A stretch of 23,735 nucleotides of DNA from Candidatus Eiseniibacteriota bacterium (GTDB lineage: Bacteria > JAFGKV01), in the NCBI GenBank assembly GCA_025453925.1, contig JALOPK010000012.1, positions 1 to 23,735 on the forward strand. The letters are read 5' to 3'. Position numbers and translations under genes: made by a program. Below are positions 9,074-15,542 of the stretch, piece by piece. Position 1 is the stretch's first letter. Every line of letters starts with the position of its first letter. The notes beneath the pieces are model-generated. The model saw only the letters and a list, made by a program, of their open reading frames with translations. It ran no database searches and was not told the origin of the DNA.

Positions 9074-9526
9074 GTGACCGCTGAGAAGTCTCCGGGGCCC
9101 CCACGCTCGGAGGAAACCGCCATCCTATCGTGGAGGGTTCACCCCGCGGCGCGCAGCCCCCGCAAGACCGTCGCGGTCGGGCTGATCATCGCCGGTCTGG
9201 TCGCAGGCAGCGCCTGGTATGCCGGAGTCGCACTGGGAGTGGTCGCGTGCGCGCTCTTGTGTGGAAGTCTGTGGCCTTTCTTCATGCCAACGACCTACCG
9301 TCTCACCGCTTCGGCAGTGGAGCAGGTTCGCTGGCCGACTCGCCAGCGTCGGCCGTGGTCGGCCTTCCGCCGGTTCGAGGCTGACGGCCGGGGAGTCCTC
9401 TTGAGCCCCTTCCCTCACCCTTCTCGACTCGATCCGTTCCGAGGCATGTACCTGCTCACCGCACCGGAGATCGATATCACCCGCGTGCTCCGCGATCATG
9501 TGGGGCCCGACGAGGCAGGGGCGTGA
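9074..9526 (+). CDS. Small two-helix membrane protein with PH-like C-terminal part
   Basis: 150 aa, no family recognised with certainty. After a polar N-terminus with 'SWRVHPAARSPRKT' there are two adjacent hydrophobic segments ('VAVGLIIAGLVAGSAWYAGVA', then 'LGVVACALLCGSLWPFF'). The soluble end contains 'TTYRLTASAVEQVRWPTRQR', 'PWSAFRRFEADGRGVLLSPF' and 'RLDPFRGMYLL', reminiscent of bacterial PH-like (YdbT-type) membrane proteins. The GTG at 9074 is chosen because GGGAGGTG lies immediately upstream with 5-nt spacing from GGAGG; the frame is open further 5' to 9011 without a comparable site. The stop overlaps the miaA GTG start in a GTGA arrangement, so it leads a coupled operon. Confidence 0.75.
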   Translation: MTAEKSPGPPRSEETAILSWRVHPAARSPRKTVAVGLIIAGLVAGSAWYAGVALGVVACALLCGSLWPFFMPTTYRLTASAVEQVRWPTRQRRPWSAFRRFEADGRGVLLSPFPHPSRLDPFRGMYLLTAPEIDITRVLRDHVGPDEAGA

Positions 9527-10446
9527 GCGGGAAGTCCTGGGCCATCTTCGGCCCGACGGGAGGTGGAAAGACCGAAGCCGCCCTGGCACTGGCCGAGCGT
9601 TTTCCCCTGGAGGTCGTCGGGCTTGACAGCCGGCAGCTCTACATCGGGATGGACATCGGGACGGCCAAACCCACGGAAGCCCAGCGGGCGCGGGTGCCTC
9701 ACCACATGATCGATGTGATCACCCCTGATGTCCGATGGGACGCCATGACCTACGCGCGGGCAGCCCGGCCGGTGATCGATGAGATCACCGCTCGGGGCCG
9801 CAGAGCCCTGATCGTGGGGGGATCTGGTTTCTACTTCGCCGCCCTTGCCGGAGAGCTCAATGAAGACCTCCCACCCCGCGACGAAGCGCTGCGCGCGCGG
9901 CTCCGCGTCGAGGCGGAAGTAATCGGGAGCCCCGGGTTGTGGGAGCGACTCAGGGAGCATGATGCAGCAACTGCGGCACGGCTCCATCCTCAGGACATGT
10001 CCCGGATCATCCGAGCGCTAGAGATCCTGTCGCTGACGGGCACCACCCTCGGCGAACGGGCCCGTACCGCGCCCCCGGTGCGGTGGGGGGACTGGAGCGT
10101 CATCGTGCTCGCTCCGCCCCGGGATCGATTGAAGGCGCTGATCAGGCGACGGGTCACGCGTATGATTCGCGAAGGATGGGCGGAGGAGGTGCGCCGGCTG
10201 CTGCATGCGGGCCATGACGAATCCCACCCCGGCATGAGCAGCCTGGGGTATCCGGAAATGATCGAGCACGTTCGAGGCATCATGCCGGCGGAAGAGGCCG
10301 TTGCGCGCATCGCCCAGCGGACTTGGCAATATGCCCGGCGGCAGCTGACGTGGTTCCGCCGCTTCCCGGCCGAGCGGTGGATCGCGACAGACGACCCCCT
10401 GGCGGCGGCGGAACGGGCTGCCAGCCTGCTGGACCGTCGGGGATGA
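9523..10446 (+). CDS. miaA: tRNA dimethylallyltransferase MiaA
   Basis: 307 aa, the normal family length. It transfers a dimethylallyl group to N6 of A37 in tRNAs reading UNN codons. Seen: P-loop GPTGGGKT at 10-17, the 'DSRQLY' motif at 35-40 followed by 'GMDIGTAKP', 'GGSGFYFAAL', 'DMSRIIRALEI', and the C-terminal 'QYARRQLTWFRRF' that contacts tRNA. The start is GTG, overlapping the previous stop by 4 bp (GTGA). The stop overlaps the ATG of the next gene (ATGA). This places a tRNA-modification enzyme inside an operon of envelope and glycosyltransferase genes. Usual partners such as mutL or hfq are not adjacent. Confidence 0.97.
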   Translation: MSGKSWAIFGPTGGGKTEAALALAERFPLEVVGLDSRQLYIGMDIGTAKPTEAQRARVPHHMIDVITPDVRWDAMTYARAARPVIDEITARGRRALIVGGSGFYFAALAGELNEDLPPRDEALRARLRVEAEVIGSPGLWERLREHDAATAARLHPQDMSRIIRALEILSLTGTTLGERARTAPPVRWGDWSVIVLAPPRDRLKALIRRRVTRMIREGWAEEVRRLLHAGHDESHPGMSSLGYPEMIEHVRGIMPAEEAVARIAQRTWQYARRQLTWFRRFPAERWIATDDPLAAAERAASLLDRRG

Positions 10447-12161
10447 TTGTGGACCGCGCGGCGGCTGCGGCCGCGCTGGTGATCGTGACGGTCAACGGTG
10501 CATCCGCCGCCTGGACTGTGCCCGTCGACCTTGCCGCCGGCGCGCGGGTTTTTAGGTCCGACACCGAGTTCCGTGTGGCCGCGGCCGCGAAGCACACCCT
10601 GGCGCTCCCGTGGCAGCCGACCCTCCGCTGGGACACCAAGGGACAGATGTACCACGTAGGCACGCTGGATCGCGACAAACAGAACTCCCTGCTCAAGGCG
10701 CTTCTGACTGCAACGCCCGGGCCCGGGTATACCCTGGAGTTCTCTACCGAAGGGTGGCGAAGAAGAGACGCCGGCGAGCGTGTCATCGAGAGAGGCGCTG
10801 GCGCCTCTCTCGAAGGCCGATTGGGGGTGCGTGGGCCTTTGGGCATCAATCTGTCTCAGACGGTAGCGGCGATTCGAGATCGCGTGGCCACAGCCGGTCT
10901 GGCGGGCCAGGAAACCGACAACGGAGGGATACGGACGGACTCCCAAGTGGATTTCTCCCGAACTCTGGGGCGTAGTAGCTGCGCGGTTCAGATCCAACGC
11001 GCGGTCAAGGATGTGCGCCTGGATGGTTTCGACGACCGGACGCTCAGAATGCGCATCGACGGCATCCCCGGCGCTCTCGAGATGGTAGCCTTCTCCAACC
11101 GGAGACGATACCGGACCGGGGTGATCACGGAGTCAAGAACGGAGCGTGGTCGATCTCTGCGACTTACCGGGGGTCTGGCTCAGGCCGCGTCCTGGAGCTT
11201 CGGGTACGCGTCATCGTCAAGTGCGTACCAGGAGGAGACGAATCAGGATTTCTCCACTGCGGCCGGGGACCTGCGTGTCCACATCCACCCGCTGCGATCT
11301 GGCGCGGTCCAGCCGTTTCTCAAGCTCAACCTCACACAACGCCTGTATGACGAGAGCGCACGGTCCGTGTATGATCGAGAAGACCTTGGGCGCGCTCTGG
11401 AGGCAGGCCTCGCGATCAGCGGCCGGGACTCCCTGTACCGCGTCGAACTGAGTCATCAGATATCACTGGATCGCAACAGCTATGTCGACGCGACGAACTT
11501 CAGCGACCATGACATCCGCGATCAGCGGATCACCGCCGACCTTGCGTGGAGGAAGGGCGGGTCATCTCTGAGGCTGGTGCTGGCTCGGAGGAACAACGAT
11601 CTTGTGTACGTCGATGCGCAACGGTCGGCAAACACGGTGAGGAACGCGGAGTATTCCGCGTCGATTGGCTACTACGTCCGTCTGGGGCGGCTCCGGTGGT
11701 CGCAAGACGGATCCGTGTCGGCGCGACATGCGATGTATCGTTTCAGACCTGAGTCGGATGCTCTGAGTCGGCGCGGGATCGTCGCAAGCAGACTGGCGGT
11801 GGCGCGGGGAGGCCATGAGATCGAGCTGCACCAGAAGTGGTTGTGGGATGACAACGGCCCTTTTCAGGACGGGTTGTTCTCCCGTCTGGAGCTGATTGAC
11901 GATGTGGAGGTGGGAATTCGATGGGGCGCCTCGTGGGGGCGGTGGAGGATCGCTCCCGGCATTCGTCAGCGCTGGCGGCTGGTGTACGGGCCGTGTGGCA
12001 GGCAAAAGAGGACTGCTACTCCGGCCCAGGTCGAGCGTCGAGCAAACATTGATGTTGGCCTGCCGATGGTCGGTGGGGACATCACGGTCGCCGCGACACG
12101 CGTTCAGAGCGGGAGTATGGGCCACTGGGAAGCCTCCGTGGAGGCGAAACATGCGTGGTAG
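10443..12161 (+). CDS. Putative outer-membrane beta-barrel protein
   Basis: 572 aa, no named family recognised. A signal peptide spans ~1-23 ('AAAAAALVIVTVNGASA'). The rest is rich in alternating polar/hydrophobic short strands with frequent Arg, Asp, Ser and Tyr ('SWSFGYASSSSAYQEET', 'YRVELSHQISLDRNSYVD', 'AEYSASIGYYVRLGRLRWS'), and the chain ends 'EASVEAKHAW' with the terminal aromatic typical of barrels inserted by BamA. No plug domain or TonB box is visible. The ATG overlaps the miaA stop (ATGA). The same frame is open ~120 bp further upstream, but that part lies inside miaA and is not believed. A 28-nt near-perfect inverted repeat lies within the gene at 10786-10813. The adjacent lipoprotein gene overlaps its 3' end by 11 bp. 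Confidence 0.75.
   Translation: MIVDRAAAAAALVIVTVNGASAAWTVPVDLAAGARVFRSDTEFRVAAAAKHTLALPWQPTLRWDTKGQMYHVGTLDRDKQNSLLKALLTATPGPGYTLEFSTEGWRRRDAGERVIERGAGASLEGRLGVRGPLGINLSQTVAAIRDRVATAGLAGQETDNGGIRTDSQVDFSRTLGRSSCAVQIQRAVKDVRLDGFDDRTLRMRIDGIPGALEMVAFSNRRRYRTGVITESRTERGRSLRLTGGLAQAASWSFGYASSSSAYQEETNQDFSTAAGDLRVHIHPLRSGAVQPFLKLNLTQRLYDESARSVYDREDLGRALEAGLAISGRDSLYRVELSHQISLDRNSYVDATNFSDHDIRDQRITADLAWRKGGSSLRLVLARRNNDLVYVDAQRSANTVRNAEYSASIGYYVRLGRLRWSQDGSVSARHAMYRFRPESDALSRRGIVASRLAVARGGHEIELHQKWLWDDNGPFQDGLFSRLELIDDVEVGIRWGASWGRWRIAPGIRQRWRLVYGPCGRQKRTATPAQVERRANIDVGLPMVGGDITVAATRVQSGSMGHWEASVEAKHAW
10786..10813. repeat. 28-nt inverted repeat inside the barrel gene
   Basis: TCGAGAGAGGCGC (10786-10798) and GCGCCTCTCTCGA (10801-10813) are perfect reverse complements separated by TG. 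In the mRNA this would fold into a very stable hairpin with a ~4-nt CTGG loop. It encodes the ordinary-looking stretch 'IERGAGASLEGR'. No function is assigned. Confidence 0.8.
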
Positions 12162-12735
12162 GACAGCGCTCATGCTGGGCCTTCTCATGCTTGGGTGCGG
12201 CTGGTTCGACACCCGTTCGCCGGCGGAGCCATCCGAGAGCAATGTGCCGTGGCGACAGCCGACCCAGGCTCACTACGTGGTCGAGAATCTGGAGAACACC
12301 TTGGAGGGAATGGATCTCACGCTCTATGGACGCTGCATCGACGCGGACCGTTTCCTGTTCCAGGCCGATCCCGTGCTGGCCCAGATCGACCCGTCGCGCT
12401 ATGAGAACTGGAGATGGGCTGTGGAAGAGGGTTCGACCCGCCGGATGCTGGAAGCCGTGGAACAGCACTGGGGAACTGCGGATTCCGCCATCGTGCTTGC
12501 GTTCACGGAGGAGGAATGGCTCGTGAATGAAGCGGATACGTCCATGGTGCAGTACCGATACCATCTCACCGTGCACCATGGCAGAACCGATGTGGACAGC
12601 CTGGCCGTGGGAACGCTGCGGTGGGGGTTCCGCCGATCCGCCGCAGACCGGCTCTGGTACCTCGCCGGCTGGTCGGATTTCGCCGACGAGGCCGGCACGG
12701 CCTGGAGCACCATCAGAGGAGCCTTCCGGCAGTGA
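12151..12735 (+). CDS. NTF2-like lipoprotein
   Basis: 194 aa. A short lipoprotein signal ends in LMLGC with Cys16. The mature part has the pattern of NTF2/SnoaL-like periplasmic domains: an amphipathic 'YVVENLENTLEGMDLTLYGRCI' helix, 'DRFLFQADP', a middle helix around 'RRMLEAVEQHWG', and strands 'AIVLAFTEEEWLV', 'MVQYRYHLTVHH', 'GTLRWGFRRSA', 'LWYLAGWSDF'. Such proteins usually bind small ligands or partner proteins without catalysis; the function here is unknown. The ATG at 12151 has GGAGG six bases upstream and overlaps the barrel gene by 11 bp. Its stop overlaps the following GTG start. Pairing with the beta-barrel suggests they act together at the outer membrane (inference). Confidence 0.8.
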   Translation: MRGRTALMLGLLMLGCGWFDTRSPAEPSESNVPWRQPTQAHYVVENLENTLEGMDLTLYGRCIDADRFLFQADPVLAQIDPSRYENWRWAVEEGSTRRMLEAVEQHWGTADSAIVLAFTEEEWLVNEADTSMVQYRYHLTVHHGRTDVDSLAVGTLRWGFRRSAADRLWYLAGWSDFADEAGTAWSTIRGAFRQ

Positions 12736-13571
12736 GGTACTCGGTCGCGATCCCCGCGTTCAATGCCGAGGCGACACTACCCAGAGTGCTGGACGCAGTG
12801 AAGAACCTTCAGTGGCACCCGCGCGAGGTTGTCGTGGTCGATGACTGCTCGGATGATGCCACTTCCCGCATCGCCCTGGGTGCTGGCGCGCGTCTCATTC
12901 GACACGGGGATCGCCGCGGGCTTGCGGGTGCCCGCAATACCGCCCTCGCGGAGATCTCTGATCCGTTCATTCTGTGGTTGGACGCGGACTTTGTTCCCGA
13001 ACCCCAGGTTCCTGAAGCACTCTGGGATGGATTCGATGGCGACGATGTCGCCGCTGTCGGCGGCCGCGCCCGCGAGGCCGTGGGTTCGCGCTCGGACCTG
13101 TGGCGCCGCACTCATGCGCCGCAGGATCACGGGCGAAGGCCTCTGCGCTCCGCATGGATGGTCATGGGATTGTGCGCCATGCACCGCGTCGACGCCGTGC
13201 GAGGCGTGGGCGGGTTCGACGAGCGCTTCCGCTCGTGCGCGGAGGACGTGGAGATGAGCCTCAGGCTGAGACGGAGCGGTTTCCGTCTCGCCTACCGTCC
13301 CCGCGCAACGGGAGAACACCTGCGGCACGACAACGATGAGCAGCTCGTGGAGAGGATGAAGGAATACATCGGGAGCACGAGTCTCGCGCTCGTGCTCCAC
13401 GGGAAACGGCCGCGACGGTGGTTTGCGCCGGTTCTCGCGAAGCAGCTCATCACGCACCCCTCGTCCGATCTGCTGCACGGGCGATGGAACCTGATTCCCC
13501 TGGATTTCCGGATCTGGCGCGCCCGGTGGCGGGCCCTGTGCTCGTGGGATGCGAATCGATTCCCCTCCTGA
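12732..13571 (+). CDS. Family 2 glycosyltransferase
   Basis: 279 aa from the GTG at 12732, which overlaps the previous stop (GTGA). The frame is open upstream, but only the first strand 'YSVAIPAFNAEATLPRVLDA' fits the family start. GT-A fold motifs: 'VVVVDDCSDD' with Asp37/38, 'ILWLDADF' with the metal-binding DAD at 84-86, and 'CAEDVEMSLRLRRSGFRL' with Glu171-Asp172 as the likely catalytic region. There is no transmembrane segment, so it probably acts at the cytosolic membrane face on a lipid- or protein-linked acceptor. The sugar donor cannot be told from the sequence. A second GT2 gene follows immediately, suggesting two successive transfer steps. Confidence 0.9.
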   Translation: MRYSVAIPAFNAEATLPRVLDAVKNLQWHPREVVVVDDCSDDATSRIALGAGARLIRHGDRRGLAGARNTALAEISDPFILWLDADFVPEPQVPEALWDGFDGDDVAAVGGRAREAVGSRSDLWRRTHAPQDHGRRPLRSAWMVMGLCAMHRVDAVRGVGGFDERFRSCAEDVEMSLRLRRSGFRLAYRPRATGEHLRHDNDEQLVERMKEYIGSTSLALVLHGKRPRRWFAPVLAKQLITHPSSDLLHGRWNLIPLDFRIWRARWRALCSWDANRFPS

Positions 13572-13584
13572 TGCCGGAGTGACC

Positions 13585-14448
13585 GTGCGCCCCCGGGGGG
13601 CATCCTGTCCGCTCAGCGTCATCATTCCCACCCGGGACCGGGCGGGAGTCCTCGCCGGCGTCTTGAAGGCGCTGCTGACCCAGGCGCGGGACGTCGGAGG
13701 GGAAGTGGTGGTGATCGATGACGGCTCGGGCGATCACACTCCGGGATTATTGACCAGACTCGCGCGTTCCGACACCGCCCTTCGCTGGATCAGGCAGACG
13801 GCCTCCGGTCCGGCGGCGGCCAGGAACCGAGGCATGGAAGTCGCATCGGGACGGATCGTGTTCTTCACGGGCGATGACATGTACCCTGCCCCCGGCCTTC
13901 TGGAAGGCCACGTGCGCGCCCACGCCGTTGCGTCCCGGTCGGCGGTGCTCGGCCATGTCGCCTGGGATCCGGCAATGAGGACTTCTCCGTTGATGAGGAT
14001 GATGGCGCCAAACGGCCCCCTCTTCAATTTCGCCAAACTGAGACGGAGCCGGTGCCGCCTCCACCGGTTCTTCTACACGGCGAATCTCTCGATGCGGGCG
14101 GAAGACCTTGGTTCTGAACGATTCCACGAAGGCTTCGAGGGCGCGGCCTTCGAGGATGCTGAACTTGGAGTCAGGTTGGAGCGGGCGGGGATCCGCCTGG
14201 TCTACCGACCTGATCTGCTGGTCTCTCACCGGCACGCGCTCAGCGCGCGCGCCATGACGCGGCGGCTCAGTGCGCTCCGCACAGGGAGGAAGCTCCTCAG
14301 TGCGCTGCATCCTGAGCTGGCGCCCGGCCTGCGCGGGCGAGCCGCCGATCTGGCACTCGAGGTCTTCGTGAGGACTTGGGTGCCCCTGGAGTGGCTGCTC
14401 CACCTGGGTCCTTCCGTACCGGAAGATTGGACAAACGACGACATCTGA
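13585..14448 (+). CDS. Family 2 glycosyltransferase (second)
   Basis: 287 aa from the GTG at 13585, preceded by GGAG with 5-nt spacing. An in-frame ATG at 13549 would add 12 residues and overlap the previous gene by 23 bp. GT-A motifs: 'LSVIIPTRDRAGVLAGVLKA', 'VVVIDDGSGD' with Asp45/46, 'AAARNRGM', 'FFTGDDMYP' with a DD pair at 97-98 in place of the first enzyme's DAD, and 'FEDAELGVRLERAGIRL' with Glu190-Asp191. It belongs to the same superfamily as its neighbour but is clearly divergent, so it probably uses a different donor or acceptor. It is the last gene of the coupled run that starts at 9074. Confidence 0.88.
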   Translation: MRPRGASCPLSVIIPTRDRAGVLAGVLKALLTQARDVGGEVVVIDDGSGDHTPGLLTRLARSDTALRWIRQTASGPAAARNRGMEVASGRIVFFTGDDMYPAPGLLEGHVRAHAVASRSAVLGHVAWDPAMRTSPLMRMMAPNGPLFNFAKLRRSRCRLHRFFYTANLSMRAEDLGSERFHEGFEGAAFEDAELGVRLERAGIRLVYRPDLLVSHRHALSARAMTRRLSALRTGRKLLSALHPELAPGLRGRAADLALEVFVRTWVPLEWLLHLGPSVPEDWTNDDI

Positions 14449-14505
14449 TGCACATTGTATGTTTACCGTCATGAGCAGGTGGGAGTGCTGTGTCGGGGAG
14501 GACCA

Positions 14506-14853
14506 ATGATCGAACCCGCTGGCCCGCGCAGGTCCGGACGGGATGAGGTGACTGAGGCAGTGGGCCTGGCTGACAGCCCCACGTGCGGCGATGTGGTACG
14601 GGTTACACTCGACATCAACCGGCGTCGGCTCATCGTACGCACCGGATTCCGCGTGTATGGCTGCGGATCGGCCATGGCGCGGACTTCCCACGCGCTCCAG
14701 GCGATCGAGGGGAAGACAGTAGAACAGGCGCGACTGGTGACGCAGGCGTCGGCGACCCGCGAAGCCTTTCCTGAGAACGGCAATGGAGGCTGTGCCGCAG
14801 TAGAACAGGCCGTGCTCGCGGCGCTGGATGATTTCGTCAGGCAGCGGGGGTGA
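14506..14853 (+). CDS. IscU/NifU-N-type iron-sulfur cluster scaffold protein
   Basis: 115 aa. It aligns with the IscU / NifU N-terminal / SufU scaffold, which builds a [2Fe-2S] cluster and passes it to apo-proteins. All three ligand cysteines are present: Cys27 in 'SPTCGDVV' (with the conserved Asp29), Cys53 in 'VYGCGSAMA', Cys96 in 'GGCAAVEQAV'. The region before the last Cys is Gly/Asn-rich ('FPENGNGGC') in place of the usual 'VKIHCS'. The ATG at 14506 is supported by GGGGAGG upstream; the frame is open to 14455. No IscS/SufS, IscA or ferredoxin gene is adjacent, so the cysteine desulfurase must be elsewhere. Confidence 0.85.
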   Translation: MIEPAGPRRSGRDEVTEAVGLADSPTCGDVVRVTLDINRRRLIVRTGFRVYGCGSAMARTSHALQAIEGKTVEQARLVTQASATREAFPENGNGGCAAVEQAVLAALDDFVRQRG

Positions 14854-14864
14854 GGATCCGGCCC

Positions 14865-14892
14865 TTGACCGGAGCCGGGTGCGCGCTACCTT
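14865..14892 (+). promoter_or_regulatory. Promoter for the small membrane protein and tRNA unit
   Basis: TTGACC (14865-14870), a 16-bp spacer and TACCTT (14887-14892) within 'gcTACCTTgg', a reasonable housekeeping promoter in a GC-rich genome. Transcription would begin near 14899. The leader contains two mutually exclusive small hairpins, CGAGC/GCTCG (14898-14925) and GAGCG/CGCTC (14911-14924). Confidence 0.5.
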
Positions 14893-14933
14893 GGTCCGAG
14901 CTTTTTCTCTGAGCGGTTTCGCTCGTTCACGGG

Positions 14934-15149
14934 ATGGTAGGTATGGTTGCGCGTGCCCACAAGCAGGATGAGCAGCATTCGATCGACAAATGGCCGTTCG
15001 GCCCGAAGAACTATGCCGCGTTCGGGTTGGGTCTGCTGAGTATAGTCCTGGGCTATGTGTTCCTGTCCCAGGGATCGATCACGGCCGCGCCCATTCTTCT
15101 GGTCCTGGGCTACTGCGTGATCATTCCCATCGCCATCATGATCAAGTAG
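14934..15149 (+). CDS. Small membrane protein, DUF3098-like
   Basis: 71 aa. A hydrophilic N-terminus is followed by 'KWPFGPKNYAAFGLGLLSIVLGYVFL' and a second helix 'TAAPILLVLGYCVIIPIAIMI'. The 'PFGxxNY...GLxLLxxGY' start and the 'APxLLVLGY' second helix resemble DUF3098-type two-helix proteins; the role is unknown. The ATG at 14934 is used; an ATG at 14943 is equally possible because no clear Shine-Dalgarno decides. The TAG stop ends one base before tRNA-Val, so the tRNA must be cut from the same transcript. Confidence 0.75.
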   Translation: MVGMVARAHKQDEQHSIDKWPFGPKNYAAFGLGLLSIVLGYVFLSQGSITAAPILLVLGYCVIIPIAIMIK

Positions 15150-15150
15150 G

Positions 15151-15227
15151 GGGCGAATAGCTCAGCCGGTCAGAGCGCCTGCCTTACACGCAGGAGGTCA
15201 CAGGTTCGATCCCTGTTTCGCCTACCA
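15151..15227 (+). tRNA. tRNA-Val (anticodon UAC)
   Basis: 77 nt including an encoded CCA. Acceptor GGGCGAA pairs with TTCGCCT; D-arm GCTC...GAGC with a 9-nt loop; anticodon arm CCTGC-CTTACAC-GCAGG with anticodon TAC; T-arm ACAGG-TTCGATC-CCTGT; tail ACCA. All stems pair, with a G-U at the end of the acceptor. It starts one base after the stop codon of the 71-aa membrane protein. Confidence 0.97.
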
Positions 15228-15253
15228 GGGCGATTGATGTTTGAAGGTCTCAC

Positions 15254-15332
15254 GGGGCCGTAGTGCAGTTTGGTTCAACACGTCGGCCTGTCAAGCCGAA
15301 GATCGCGGGTTCAAATCCCGTCGGCCCCGCCA
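15254..15332 (+). tRNA. tRNA-Asp (anticodon GUC)
   Basis: 79 nt including an encoded CCA. Acceptor GGGGCCG pairs with CGGCCCC; anticodon arm TCGGC-CTGTCAA-GCCGA with anticodon GTC; T-arm GCGGG-TTCAAAT-CCCGT; discriminator G then CCA. The D-arm (GTGC...ACAC) has three pairs and a large loop. It lies 26 bp downstream of tRNA-Val and is probably processed from the same precursor. Confidence 0.96.
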
Positions 15333-15338
15333 CGATTT

Positions 15339-15387
15339 GCGCCGGAACTCATTGTCACGAGATGGGTTCCGGCGCTTCTTGTTTCCC
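15339..15387 (+). terminator. Rho-independent terminator after the tRNA pair
   Basis: GCGCCGGAAC (15339-15348) and GTTCCGGCGC (15366-15375) form a perfect 10-bp stem with a 17-nt loop, followed by the T-rich TTCTTGTTTCCC. It lies 6 bp after the CCA of tRNA-Asp and ends the membrane-protein/tRNA transcript. Confidence 0.85.
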
Positions 15388-15542
15388 ATGCAGCGGCGGT
15401 TCGAGGCCGCGACCCTGGTGGCACGAGGCTCCCCTGCCTCGCGTCCATGATGCCCTCTGACCCGTCGGTCAAGGAAGCGGCGAGGCGAGTGCCGCGCCGT
15501 CTCCGCCATGTCGCAGGCCGGCGGCACGAAGGGAGCATGAGA

